A program made the translations under genes and the position numbers. The notes beneath the pieces were generated by a model. That model worked only from the letters and a program-made list of their open reading frames with translations. It was not told where the DNA came from and did not search any database. 64,000 nucleotides of DNA from Carboxylicivirga sp. (GTDB lineage Bacteria > Bacteroidota > Bacteroidia > Bacteroidales > Marinilabiliaceae): assembly GCA_025210475.1 (NCBI GenBank), contig JAOARW010000099.1:42867-106866 (forward strand). The letters are read 5' to 3'. Shown one piece after another: positions 54,633 through 63,987 of the stretch. Each line of letters begins with the position of its first letter. The first letter of the stretch is position 1.

Positions 54633-57338
54633 ATGCAGTTAAAACCCAAAGATTTTTATTCTTATTTCAGGGAGTGTTATAAGCTTGATTACAAAGAATT
54701 TGTTGTTGATAATATTTTGTCGCAGAAGTATCCCTTTAAATGGTTTGTTTCGGGCACAGAGGAACTGTTGAGCGATGCATTGCCTTACATTCCTTATAAC
54801 AATAAAAAGCTGGTTGAGCTGGAGAAGGAGATTGAGTTATACAAACTGGAAAAGAAGTTGTTTTACGCTTGCTTTTTTGTTTTAGGCAGAAACACCAATC
54901 CGCTCATTAAGGACAAACGTTATTGTGCGCCTTTGTTGCTCTTTCCGGCCAATATCGTAAGCGTTGATGATGTGAAGTTTTTGGAAATTGAGCTAGATTC
55001 TCCCACTATTAACCGATCTGTTCTCAGCAACCTGGAGTGCAAGGATTCAAATCTGTCTAAGGATTTGTTTATAAAAGAACTGACAGAGCTGGTGGTTAAT
55101 AATACCAGTAGTTTAATTACTTTAAAAAGCATAATCGATAAGTATTTTGTCAATGTAGATGCCGAAGAATTGCTTTTGCAACCTGGGGTGTGGCCCGTAA
55201 CAAAGGTGAGGAAACGATTGGCGGATTACGAATTTCCGGAGGGTAATTATCAAATAGTTCCCTCATTTGGAACGGTGTTGGTCGATAAATCCGAATCAAC
55301 GCTCAAAGTCATTAACGATTTAAATGAAATCATTGAACAAGATCAGTTTAATGCCAGCCTGGATGATTTGTTAAAAGGCAATGATAGTGAATACCTTATT
55401 AAGCAAAGTTTATACAAATCGCGCTTAAACAATGATCAGGCTTTGGCACTCGAAAACACGTATCGTTTCAGCAATTCGGTAATTGTTGGCCCGCCGGGTA
55501 CCGGAAAGTCTTACACTATCACATCCATTGTTTCCGATCTTGTCGCCAATAATCAAACGGTACTGGTTGTTTCTAAAACCCGCCAGGCAGTTGAAGTACT
55601 CCGTTCAATGCTTCAGGATGATTTTAAACTGAAAGATTATCTGATTCACACCACTGGCTATAAGTACAAGATTAGCCTCAAAGCCAAGATCAGAAAGTAC
55701 CTAAGCGGTATATTGGCCAAAAGGAATATCAAACTTAATGAGGGACGGGTTTATAGGCTGTTTAATCATTTGCAGGATTTGGAGGAAGAATTTGAAAAAC
55801 TGATTGATCGTGAGCTGCAGATTTCAGACCTCGATTTTAGTACGGATTTATCCTTCTTCGACAAAAGGAAGAAATTGTATTACAACAGTGGCTTGTTTAA
55901 CGGACAGCGACTATGGGAAGTTTATGATGAAATAGACGCCCTGATAACTAATTTAGATTCGGAAATAACAACCTATTCAAGACGAAAAATACAATCCAAC
56001 ATTAACAGAAGTTCGCAGGTTTTCCGAAAAGATATTTCACTTTTTCACGATGCCTTAAGTGCCAATAGCTTCACCGAATACAAAACGTTATTAAACAAAG
56101 CCAATCATAAGAACATTCTGCAGGTATTCCCCATTTGGCTGGCCAATTTGGGCGATTTAAACTCGGTACTGCCTTTGCAAAAGGATTTATTTGATGTGGT
56201 GATTATCGATGAGGCCACTCAATGTGATATTGCAACGGCACTACCGGCCATTTACCGGGCCAAAAGATCCATTGTGGTGGGCGATCCCAACCAGCTGCGT
56301 CATTATTCGTTTGTGTCGCGGGCGCAGCAATTTGAATTACAAAAGAAGTTTGGTTTACCGGCCGATAAAATTTTCGATTACCGAAACCGCAGCATCCTCG
56401 ATTTATATATATCCAAGGTGTTAAAACAGGAGCAGGTGTCGTTTTTAAGGGAGCACTTTCGCTCCACACCATCCTTAATCGAATTCAGCAACCAGAAGTT
56501 TTATGAGGGGCAATTGGAAGTTATTCGCTCAACACCCAAGCATACGGCTCATAAACAGATCGAAATTATAAATGTAGAGGGGGAACGAAACAGTAAAGGT
56601 ATTAATGAAGTTGAAGCCCGGGAAGTAATAAAAACCCTGAAAAAGCTGATGCGTCGATACCGAAATAAGTCATCGATGCCTTCATTGGGTATTATTTCGC
56701 CCTTTAGCAGCCAGGTGAATTTCATTAATAAATTGTTAAAAGAGGAGTTCAACCTGGACGAGCTAAAGAAATACGATTTGCTCTGCGGTACACCTTATAC
56801 TTTTCAAGGTTCAGAGCGCGAAATTGTCCTGTTGTCCTTTTGTGTTTGCGATCAGTCACATCCTTCTGCTTTTATTCATGCCAATAAGCCAGAGGTGCTG
56901 AATGTGGCTATCACAAGGGCAAAATCATTCCAATATGTTTTTAAGTCTGTTAGCGATAAAAAACTGAAAGAAGACTCTTTGCTATCTGATTATTTTCGCT
57001 TTGTAGAAACTTTTTCTCATTCAGAAAAGGCCGACAGTGAAAAAGATAGGTTTCAGGAAGAGGTGCTGGATGAAATAAAAAAATTAGGATGTGATGAGCT
57101 TAAGTGTGGCTATCCGGTGGCAGGAAATCTGCTGGATATACTAATCGTCAACAATGGACGTAATTATTTTATCGATCTGATAGGGTATCCGGGAATGTTT
57201 AAAGAAGCATTTTCGCTCGAACGCTATAAAACACTTGGCAGAACAGGCATTAAAACGCTTCCCCTTCATTATAGTTATTGGAAAAAGAATCGCAAGGAAG
57301 CTGTGAAAAGGGTGGCTAAACTGATTAATTCGAATTAG
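54633..57338 (+). CDS. SF1 (UPF1/DNA2-like) helicase with nuclease-like C-terminus
   Basis: A 901-residue protein. A 260-residue N-terminal region of unknown fold comes first. The SF1 helicase core then has Walker A GPPGTGKS at 286-293, Walker B IIDEAT at 524-529, motif III VGDPNQL at 549-555, REHFRS (motif IV) and a late GSEREIVLLSF (motif V) / NVAITRAK (motif VI). The last 100 residues (about 795-895: FQEEVLDEIKKLG...VAGNLLDILIVNNGRNYFIDLIGYPG) resemble the DUF559/VSR-like endonuclease fold fused to such helicases, though the usual acidic-x-Lys end is altered. Likely roles are nucleic-acid repair or defence. No partner gene is adjacent. Confidence 0.9.
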   Translation: MQLKPKDFYSYFRECYKLDYKEFVVDNILSQKYPFKWFVSGTEELLSDALPYIPYNNKKLVELEKEIELYKLEKKLFYACFFVLGRNTNPLIKDKRYCAPLLLFPANIVSVDDVKFLEIELDSPTINRSVLSNLECKDSNLSKDLFIKELTELVVNNTSSLITLKSIIDKYFVNVDAEELLLQPGVWPVTKVRKRLADYEFPEGNYQIVPSFGTVLVDKSESTLKVINDLNEIIEQDQFNASLDDLLKGNDSEYLIKQSLYKSRLNNDQALALENTYRFSNSVIVGPPGTGKSYTITSIVSDLVANNQTVLVVSKTRQAVEVLRSMLQDDFKLKDYLIHTTGYKYKISLKAKIRKYLSGILAKRNIKLNEGRVYRLFNHLQDLEEEFEKLIDRELQISDLDFSTDLSFFDKRKKLYYNSGLFNGQRLWEVYDEIDALITNLDSEITTYSRRKIQSNINRSSQVFRKDISLFHDALSANSFTEYKTLLNKANHKNILQVFPIWLANLGDLNSVLPLQKDLFDVVIIDEATQCDIATALPAIYRAKRSIVVGDPNQLRHYSFVSRAQQFELQKKFGLPADKIFDYRNRSILDLYISKVLKQEQVSFLREHFRSTPSLIEFSNQKFYEGQLEVIRSTPKHTAHKQIEIINVEGERNSKGINEVEAREVIKTLKKLMRRYRNKSSMPSLGIISPFSSQVNFINKLLKEEFNLDELKKYDLLCGTPYTFQGSEREIVLLSFCVCDQSHPSAFIHANKPEVLNVAITRAKSFQYVFKSVSDKKLKEDSLLSDYFRFVETFSHSEKADSEKDRFQEEVLDEIKKLGCDELKCGYPVAGNLLDILIVNNGRNYFIDLIGYPGMFKEAFSLERYKTLGRTGIKTLPLHYSYWKKNRKEAVKRVAKLINSN

Positions 57339-57371
57339 AAATACAACATATCTAACCTTAAATAATTAATA

Positions 57372-57815
57372 ATGGAAAACTGGATAACCGTTGTAACTTT
57401 TACTCAACCCCATGAAGCTCACTTTGCAAAGGGACTGCTCGAATCTGAAGGAATAGAAACCATGATTCGTGATGAAATGACTGCTCAGGTCAATAATTTT
57501 TACTCCAACGCCATTGGTGGTGTCAAACTGGATGTGAAGGAGGCAGAGATGGACAAAGCCAGGTCTGTTTTGCTAACCGGTGGATATATTACCCAAGAAA
57601 CACACGAAAAGACTAGTGCCATTGAATGGGTAAGCGAGCAACAGCATTCCGATAAATCCATATGTCCCTTTTGTCAATCAGACAATATCTATCGTAAAAA
57701 AGAAGTGAATGGACTGGTTGTGGTGCTCTATTTTATTTTGGGAGCCTTTTTCCCCATTTTCAAGCGCAACTACGTTTGTTACGATTGTGAAAAAGAATGG
57801 AAATTCAAGAAATAA
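57372..57815 (+). CDS. DUF2007 protein with zinc ribbon
   Basis: A 147-residue protein. Residues 1-75 are the DUF2007 (PII-like/putative signal-transducing) domain: WITVVTFTQPHEAHFAKGLLESEGIETMIRDEM and GGVKLDVKEAEMDKARSVL. The tail has a split zinc ribbon, CPFCQSDN and CYDCEKEW, with a hydrophobic stretch between. This layout is common in Bacteroidota. The function is unknown. Confidence 0.9.
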   Translation: MENWITVVTFTQPHEAHFAKGLLESEGIETMIRDEMTAQVNNFYSNAIGGVKLDVKEAEMDKARSVLLTGGYITQETHEKTSAIEWVSEQQHSDKSICPFCQSDNIYRKKEVNGLVVVLYFILGAFFPIFKRNYVCYDCEKEWKFKK

Positions 57816-57848
57816 TACAATATACTTTTAACCTTAATTCGAAGATCA

Positions 57849-58676
57849 ATGACAACCCGATACCTTATCCTAAGTCTGCTATGTATCAGTACTTCAATTT
57901 ATGCTCAGCAATTTAATACCTTGCACATTGAAAGAACAGAAATAGATACCAATAATACCATATATCAATCCGGTAAGGTTTATACTTACGATTACGAAAT
58001 AATTGACCAGCAGAAGGCTTATCGATTAAATAACAATGGCAGTGTTGCAGAAGGAAATTTTGAGTTGGTTGAAGCAACAGATGATACATTTAACCTAAAA
58101 ATCCAGCTGATCGTACCGAAGTTGGATAAATCGCAAAGAACAAATAAGCGGCAAACAGAGATATTATATTTATTTATCCCGATTTATACTGCAATGGAAA
58201 GAACAGGCATTGTTGAAAATGACGAAAACGTTTGGATTCATCCACCACGTTCGGGTTTTTTCAGATCGCTGGAAACCTGTCCTTTCCCTTATGTGAAGTT
58301 ACCTCTTGAAGTAGGCAAGGAGTGGCAGGATAAAATGAAAATTAGCAATCATTGGAGCCATGAAAAGTGGGGTGTTTGGGATAAGAAATTATTGCTTCAT
58401 TATAATTATAAAATTGCACGTAAGACGATGTTGGAAACTGCAATGGGCGATGAGGAATGTTACGTGGTAGAAAGTACTGCTAAATCAGAAATTGGCGAAT
58501 CAAAGCTGCTGAGCTACTATTCTGAGAAATACGGTTTTGTGCGACTGGAATACACCATGGCAACCGGCTTACAGGTCAATCTATGGCTTTGTAATTATCT
58601 TGAGAACCAAAAACTGGATGGGCTTGAAGACGTAGTCAGTTTTCTTGATGAATGTCAAAAAATGCAAGCTAAATAG
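57849..58676 (+). CDS. Unknown secreted protein
   Basis: A 275-residue protein with a signal peptide (1-19, ending IYAQQ) and a mainly beta mature part without recognised motifs, ending in a helix (FLDECQKMQAK). It is followed 43 bp later by the SIMPL-domain gene and may share a transcript with it. Confidence 0.7.
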   Translation: MTTRYLILSLLCISTSIYAQQFNTLHIERTEIDTNNTIYQSGKVYTYDYEIIDQQKAYRLNNNGSVAEGNFELVEATDDTFNLKIQLIVPKLDKSQRTNKRQTEILYLFIPIYTAMERTGIVENDENVWIHPPRSGFFRSLETCPFPYVKLPLEVGKEWQDKMKISNHWSHEKWGVWDKKLLLHYNYKIARKTMLETAMGDEECYVVESTAKSEIGESKLLSYYSEKYGFVRLEYTMATGLQVNLWLCNYLENQKLDGLEDVVSFLDECQKMQAK

Positions 58677-58719
58677 ACGAATGAATGTCTATGATATACT
58701 AACTAATAAATCTAAGCTA

Positions 58720-59427
58720 ATGAAAACCCTACTTTTAATTCTGGCATTAACAATTTCGCTTAACTGTTTTTCACAAACAGAAGGTAAAAACTTTATCGAT
58801 TACAATTACATTGAAGTAACCGGTAAAGCAGAGATGGAAGTCGTTCCTAACGAAATCTATTTGAAGATTATCATCAATGAAAAGGATTATAAAGGAAAAG
58901 AGCTGGAAGATATTGAAAAGGAAATGATTGTGAAACTGAAAAACCTCGGTATTGATGTTTCAAAAGATCTGGCGATTAAAGATATGATGAGCAATCTTAA
59001 AAATTATTGGTTAAAAGGAAAACAAATACAATCATCTAAAGAATACCAATTATTGGTTTATAAAACGCTGACAGCTGGTCGCGTTTTTCAGGAGTTGGAG
59101 TCCATAGGCATTTCTAATATTTCAATTGACAGGTTGAATCATTCTGATATCGAAAAGTTTCGATTGGAAGTAAAAGAAAAGGCGGTTGTTGCGGCCAGAG
59201 AAAAAGCCATAGTGCTAACCAATGCAATCGGACAAAGTATAAAAAATGCCATTTATATTAAAGAACTGGATTATGGCGTTAGTCCTCATCTGAGAGCGGC
59301 CAACACTAATTTTGTTGTCCAGGGCTATTATGCAAATGTACCTGGAAGCAAGCAAGCGGAGATTGAAATCGAAAAGATAAAATTGCAGTATTCGGTCTTG
59401 GTGCGATTTGGTATGCATTATAAATAG
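58720..59427 (+). CDS. SIMPL-domain (DUF541) secreted protein
   Basis: From ATG 58720 (MKTLLLILALTISLNCFSQ) the protein has 235 residues; an upstream in-frame start at 58645 lies inside the preceding gene and is rejected. After the signal peptide come the SIMPL features: YIEVTGKAEMEVVPNEIYLKI, a central helix pair (EVKEKAVVAAREKAIVLTNAIGQ) and IEKIKLQYSVLVRFGM at the end. SIMPL proteins are periplasmic or outer-membrane-associated, with roles in envelope stress that are poorly defined. Confidence 0.9.
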   Translation: MKTLLLILALTISLNCFSQTEGKNFIDYNYIEVTGKAEMEVVPNEIYLKIIINEKDYKGKELEDIEKEMIVKLKNLGIDVSKDLAIKDMMSNLKNYWLKGKQIQSSKEYQLLVYKTLTAGRVFQELESIGISNISIDRLNHSDIEKFRLEVKEKAVVAAREKAIVLTNAIGQSIKNAIYIKELDYGVSPHLRAANTNFVVQGYYANVPGSKQAEIEIEKIKLQYSVLVRFGMHYK

Positions 59428-59631
59428 TTGTAGTTGCAAAGGTAATACCAATTATTCCAAGGGTTGTTTTTATAGTTAAAATGGTATAAGATTCTTATTT
59501 TAGCAAAACACTGATGGCGAACATCAATGAATTATGATGGTTTGGTTAACAGAATTGAGTAAAATGCGAGAGCTATCGTGCTTGCAAATTGAAGTTGCAC
59601 ATTACCTAACAGATGACATAAAATCTATTTC

Positions 59632-60084
59632 ATGGAAATAAAAGAATTAAAACCTTTAACACCGGATCATAAAGAAATCGTATTGAGAAGCTACGAACGA
59701 TTTAAGCACCTGCTGATTGAATTAAGGAAAAAAGAGATTCCGGTAGCGCTGGTAAATGCTATTAATGTAGAGATTGATCATGTTAATTCTGTTTCTGTGG
59801 CTGACTTCAAAAAAAGCCTGAGAAAAGCCCAGGCAAACATTCTTAAGATGGTTGAAAAGGAATTAAAGCTGGTTCCTAAAAATTACTATCGTAATACCTG
59901 GTTGGCAGTTGGTATGGCGGCTTTTGGAATTCCATTTGGCACGGCATTGGGCATGAGTACTGATAACATGGCTTTACTGGGTGTTGGATTACCTTTGGGC
60001 ATGGCTATTGGTATGGCAATTGGTAATCAGATGGATCAAAAGGCCATAAAAGAAGGGCGCCAGCTCAATATTGAAATAACCTAA
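59632..60084 (+). CDS. Unknown small protein with glycine-rich hydrophobic hairpin
   Basis: A 150-residue protein: a charged helical N-terminal part (1-85) is followed by two glycine-rich hydrophobic helices (about 92-112 and 115-135: GMAAFGIPFGTALGMS, LLGVGLPLGMAIGMAIGNQMD). The hairpin resembles glycine-zipper segments of membrane-inserting proteins. No family is assigned with confidence. Confidence 0.7.
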   Translation: MEIKELKPLTPDHKEIVLRSYERFKHLLIELRKKEIPVALVNAINVEIDHVNSVSVADFKKSLRKAQANILKMVEKELKLVPKNYYRNTWLAVGMAAFGIPFGTALGMSTDNMALLGVGLPLGMAIGMAIGNQMDQKAIKEGRQLNIEIT

Positions 60085-60149
60085 CTGTTATATCATATCA
60101 TCCCCTTATTTCATTATTTGTAAAACCAGTTTAAATAAAGCTATTACTT

Positions 60150-60515
60150 ATGAAAAAAGCATACAACCAAGACGAAGCCATTGCCAGGATGACATTTGCA
60201 TCGGTTTACCCGCACTATGTAACCAAAGTTGAGAAAAAGGGTCGAAGTGAAGCCGACTTACAGCAAGTAATCGAATGGTTGACAGGCTTTACCAAAGACC
60301 AGGTGCAAACATTGATTGATGACGAGGTAACTTTTGAGGAGTTTTTCAATAAAGCTGTTGTGAATCCCAATGCTAAGCTCATTAAAGGGGTTATTTGCGG
60401 ATATCGTGTGGAAGAAATTGAAAACACGCTAACACAGCAGGTACGCTACATGGATAAATTGGTAGATGAGCTGGCCAAAGGCCGTAAGATGGAGAAGATT
60501 TTAAGAGAAGAGTAA
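60150..60515 (+). CDS. DUF2200 family protein
   Basis: A 121-residue protein with the DUF2200 pattern: MTFASVYPHYVTKVEKKGRSEADLQQVIEWLTGFTK, then TFEEFFNKAVVNPNAKLIKGVICGYRVEEIENTLTQQVRYMDKLVDELAKG. Full length for the family; function unknown. It stands alone. Confidence 0.93.
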   Translation: MKKAYNQDEAIARMTFASVYPHYVTKVEKKGRSEADLQQVIEWLTGFTKDQVQTLIDDEVTFEEFFNKAVVNPNAKLIKGVICGYRVEEIENTLTQQVRYMDKLVDELAKGRKMEKILREE

Positions 60516-60539
60516 AAGTTTAATAAAGACATTAGACGA

Positions 60540-60930
60540 AAGACTCAAGATGATTGCTGAGGGGAGTGGAAGTAAGCGATAGTGCATAGTGCCTGGTGCA
60601 GGAGTGCAAGTGGAGTCCGAAGCATAAAGTCCGAAGTCTGTAGTTTGATGAAACTCCAAACCCAGAACCCAAAACCCCGAACCCTCTAACTCATAATTCA
60701 TATACCTAAAGCCTCTCTTAAACTATTCAACTTCTAAACATCTCAACTAGAAAAAAGAAAAAAGACATAAGACGGAAGTTGCTTGCAGAGCGGAGTCGAA
60801 GTAAGCGACAGTGCATAGTGCATAGTGCATAGTGCCTGGTGCAGGAGTGCAAGTGTAGTCCGAAGCATAAAGTCCGTAGTCCGTAGTTTGATGAAACTAA
60901 AACCCCAAACCCAAAACCCCGAACTCAAAA
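60540..60930. repeat. Dispersed intergenic repeat cassette (copy pair B)
   Basis: Two neighbouring units share the blocks seen at 41648-41986: GTGCATAGTGCCTGGTGCAGG, GTCCGAAGCATAAAGTCCG, TTTGATGAAACT, AACCCCGAACCC, CTCTAACTCATAATTCATAT and AAAGCCTCTCTTAAACTATT. The second unit again begins GCTTGCAGAGCGGAGTCGAAG. Non-coding. Confidence 0.8.
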
Positions 60931-60949
60931 AAGAACCAATCCAATTTAT

Positions 60950-62242
60950 ATGAGCATCAATAAATATTTACCCGAATTAATTAATGCTGGTGTGATTTCC
61001 TCTGAAAAAGCGGATCAGATCAGGGAATATTACAAAAGCAAAAGTAGTTCATCCGCCAACCGTTTGTTTGTTGTGTTTGGCATTTTGGGCGCTATCCTGG
61101 TGGGATTGGGCATTATCCTGATCATCGCCCATAACTGGGATGAATTATCGCGAAGTACGAAAACGATATTTGCCTTTCTGCCATTATTGATTGGTCATGG
61201 GTTTTGCTTATTTACATTGATAAAAAAGCCGGATAGCATGGCCTGGCGTGAGAGTGCCACAGCCTTTTTGTTTTTTGCTGTAGGAGCCAGTATATCACTG
61301 ATTAGCCAAATCTATCACATTCCGGGCAATCTAAGCGCTTTTCTGCTTACCTGGATGTTGCTATGTTTGCCCTTGGTATACTTTATGAAGTCATCCATCG
61401 CCTCCTTGCTTTATTTGGTGGGAATCACCTATTACGCCGGAGAAACCTCCTACTGGACCTATCCAGCGCAAGAGAGCTTTAATTATTGGATACTCCTATT
61501 GTTGGTATTACCACATTATTATCGTTTGTACAAGGAAAATCCCAAAAGTAATTTTCTCACTTTTCATAATTGGATTATTCCCTTATCGGTGGTGATTACC
61601 TTGGGTACCATAGCCAATACTTCAGGCGATCTGATGTTTATCGCCTATTTCAGTTTATTTGGTGTTTTATACCAGATTGGCGAGTCAAAGCTTTTAAACC
61701 ATCAAAAAGCCCGGAATAATGGATTCCGCATCATTGCTTCCCTGGGAACAGTTGTATTATTGCTGGTATTAAGTTTTGATTGGTTCTGGGCCGAGTTAAG
61801 AGACGAGCACTATTCATTAACACAACTTTTTACTTTGGCTGAGTTTTATGCCTCGGCATTACTGTCAATAATGGCGATTGTGTTATTGATTCTGCAGCAA
61901 AAAGGCAAATCTCTAAAGCATTTGCATCCCATGTCGCTAGTGTTTCTACTATTCATTGTTACCTATCTAATTGGCCTGTATGTGCCAGTCGCCAATTGGT
62001 TAATTAACCTGGTTGTTTTTGCCATTGGTATTTGGATGATTCGGGCAGGCGCAAAGCAAGATCATTTGGGCATTTTAAACTACGGTTTGTTAATTATAAC
62101 AGCCCTTGTTACTTGTCGATTTTTTGATACAGATTTGAGTTTTGTCCTTCGTGGATTGTTGTTTATATCGGTCGGAGCTGGCTTTTTTGCGGCTAATTAC
62201 CAGATGCTCAAAAAACGTAAGGCGACAGAAAGAGAAATTTAA
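60950..62242 (+). CDS. DUF2157 membrane protein
   Basis: A 430-residue protein. The N-terminal cytosolic segment (1-38, LPELINAGVISSEKADQIREYY) and first helices (LFVVFGILGAILVGLGIILIIAHNWDELS) are diagnostic of DUF2157. About a dozen TM helices fill the rest. DUF2157 genes are usually followed by a GDYXXLXY-domain gene, as here (108 bp on). Function unknown. Confidence 0.93.
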   Translation: MSINKYLPELINAGVISSEKADQIREYYKSKSSSSANRLFVVFGILGAILVGLGIILIIAHNWDELSRSTKTIFAFLPLLIGHGFCLFTLIKKPDSMAWRESATAFLFFAVGASISLISQIYHIPGNLSAFLLTWMLLCLPLVYFMKSSIASLLYLVGITYYAGETSYWTYPAQESFNYWILLLLVLPHYYRLYKENPKSNFLTFHNWIIPLSVVITLGTIANTSGDLMFIAYFSLFGVLYQIGESKLLNHQKARNNGFRIIASLGTVVLLLVLSFDWFWAELRDEHYSLTQLFTLAEFYASALLSIMAIVLLILQQKGKSLKHLHPMSLVFLLFIVTYLIGLYVPVANWLINLVVFAIGIWMIRAGAKQDHLGILNYGLLIITALVTCRFFDTDLSFVLRGLLFISVGAGFFAANYQMLKKRKATEREI

Positions 62243-62246
62243 ACAG

Positions 62247-62353
62247 ATGAAACGACCATGCAAATTCAATTATTCAATTTACACACAAGAGAATGATTGA
62301 ATTTATTTGGGAGTTCGTTCCATCTGGCAAATGAAAATAAATTTATACAGATG
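62247..62353 (+). repeat. Duplicated leader sequence, copy 2
   Basis: About 107 bp between the DUF2157 stop and the GDYXXLXY start match 45816-45918, with a 4-bp insertion after GGGAGTTC. Both copies end at the start codon of the downstream gene (ATGAAA). See copy 1 for shared blocks. Confidence 0.8.
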
Positions 62354-62935
62354 AAAAAACGAAAAATTATTATAGCCGCATTTATACTAGTAGTATTGGC
62401 ACAGCTGTTTGTTCCGGCTCAGATGATCTGGAACAGAGAACAGGTTTTGAGTAAGGGTCAGGAGTTTAAGTTTCAAACCCGCCCCATCGATCCCAACGAT
62501 CCTTTCAGAGGAAAATATGTACGTTTGCGCATCGAAGAAAATACTTTTACAGCCAATGATAAAAGCTATTGGCAGGAAGGCGAGGAAGTGTATGTTACTT
62601 TAATAAACGATGAAGCCGGTTTTATTAAAATTGCCGGCGTATCGAAATATGAACCGCAAAACCAGGCTTATGTAAAGGGCAAAATTGATGACATTCCTTA
62701 TGGCAATTCCTACACCATTAGGCTTAAATATCCCTTTGATCGCTACTACATGGAAGAGTCCAAGGCCGATGATGCCGAAAAGATACACCGCGATTCAGCA
62801 CGCGACACCATCAACTTAACTTATGCACTGGTGAGCATACTCGATGGTGAAGCTGTTTTAAAAGATGTGATGATTAATGAGCAATCCATCCGCGAAATCG
62901 TTAAAAACAGACAGTTGAATAATGCCAATCAATAG
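62351..62935 (+). CDS. GDYXXLXY-domain protein
   Basis: From ATG 62351 (MKKRKIIIAAFILVVLAQLF) the protein has 194 residues; the longer in-frame start at 62297 would read through the duplicated leader. One N-terminal TM helix or signal is followed by the family core VLSKGQEFKFQTRPIDPNDPFRGKYVRLRIE, where the name motif appears as GKYVRLRI. It is the usual partner of DUF2157 proteins. Probably membrane-anchored; function unknown. Confidence 0.9.
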   Translation: MKKRKIIIAAFILVVLAQLFVPAQMIWNREQVLSKGQEFKFQTRPIDPNDPFRGKYVRLRIEENTFTANDKSYWQEGEEVYVTLINDEAGFIKIAGVSKYEPQNQAYVKGKIDDIPYGNSYTIRLKYPFDRYYMEESKADDAEKIHRDSARDTINLTYALVSILDGEAVLKDVMINEQSIREIVKNRQLNNANQ

Positions 62936-63195
62936 ATAATAAAACACGGAGGTGTAATGAGACTGAGGAGATTATCTATTTGATGTCATGCAGAATCATC
63001 ATCAAGATCGATGACGATCATTTATATAGCGTACTCATTCGTAAACCCATTCAGAGAGAATGAATCATTAAAGAACTCAATTTACCTATTATGCTCCGTG
63101 CCTCAGTGTCTCTGTGTTTATTTTTTTAACGTTGATTCTGATTGTTAACCAAGATTTATAGAGTCACAGATTAAAAGAAATCCATCCTACATACA
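62936..63195. other. Intergenic with a repeat end
   Basis: No ORF. At 63098-63124, CTCAGTGTCTCTGTGTTTATT resembles, in inverted orientation, the ends of the repeat at 38566-38990, so it belongs to the same family of extragenic repeats. Confidence 0.5.
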
Positions 63196-63777
63196 ATGAA
63201 AGATTCAGAAATAGAACAGTTTTGCCCGGCCAACAAACAAGAATGGCGTGAGTGGCTTGCCCAACATCACCAAGCTAAAGAAGCCGTTTGGTTAATCATC
63301 TACAAAAAGTCGTCGGCAAGGGTAAATCTAAGTTGGAGCGAAGCGGTTGATGAGGCCCTTTGTTATGGTTGGATCGATAGTACCAAAAAAGCCATTGATA
63401 CTGAAAAATACCGGCAATACTTTGGTAAGCGGAAGCCCAATTCTACCTGGTCGAAGGTGAATAAGCAGAAAATAGAGCAACTTTCCAAGGCCGGAAAGAT
63501 GAGGGAAGCCGGATTGAAATGTGTGGAAGTGGCAAAGCAAAACAAGTCATGGACGGTGCTGGATTCTGTCGAAAACCTTGAAGTGCCGAAGGATTTAATC
63601 CTCGAATTGGATAAACGCCCCGGAGCGAAGGACTATATTCTTAAGCTTAGCAAATCACAACTTAAAGGCTTGCTCTATTGGATTGTTTCTGCCAAGCGCC
63701 CAGAAACCCGACAAAAACGGATAATCGAAATAGCAGAGAATGCGGCCAATCAGACAAAACCCAAAAATTTTAGATAA
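63196..63777 (+). CDS. YdeI/OmpD-associated family protein
   Basis: A 193-residue protein with the YdeI-like pattern: EWREWLAQHHQAKEAVWLIIYKKSS, LSWSEAVDEALCYGWIDS, YRQYFGKRKPNSTWSKVNKQKIEQLSKAGKM and a C-terminal bacteriocin-protection-like segment (LSKSQLKGLLYWIVSAKRPETRQKRI). The family is widespread and poorly understood. Full length. Confidence 0.92.
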   Translation: MKDSEIEQFCPANKQEWREWLAQHHQAKEAVWLIIYKKSSARVNLSWSEAVDEALCYGWIDSTKKAIDTEKYRQYFGKRKPNSTWSKVNKQKIEQLSKAGKMREAGLKCVEVAKQNKSWTVLDSVENLEVPKDLILELDKRPGAKDYILKLSKSQLKGLLYWIVSAKRPETRQKRIIEIAENAANQTKPKNFR

Positions 63778-63987
63778 GCAGTAATTTTTACCATTTTAAT
63801 AGTGATTTCTGCATTTGACTCATCTAAATCTTTAAAAATTAATGTTGTCCGATCATATGTTAATTAGTTAATCCTTAACAACAATACAAGTCATTAATTA
63901 TCAGCTGTTAATCTGAATAATTAATGGCTTTTTAACATTCTTAATTGCAAGGTTTTTAGTAACTTAGAGTAAAACCTTGCAGAAATA

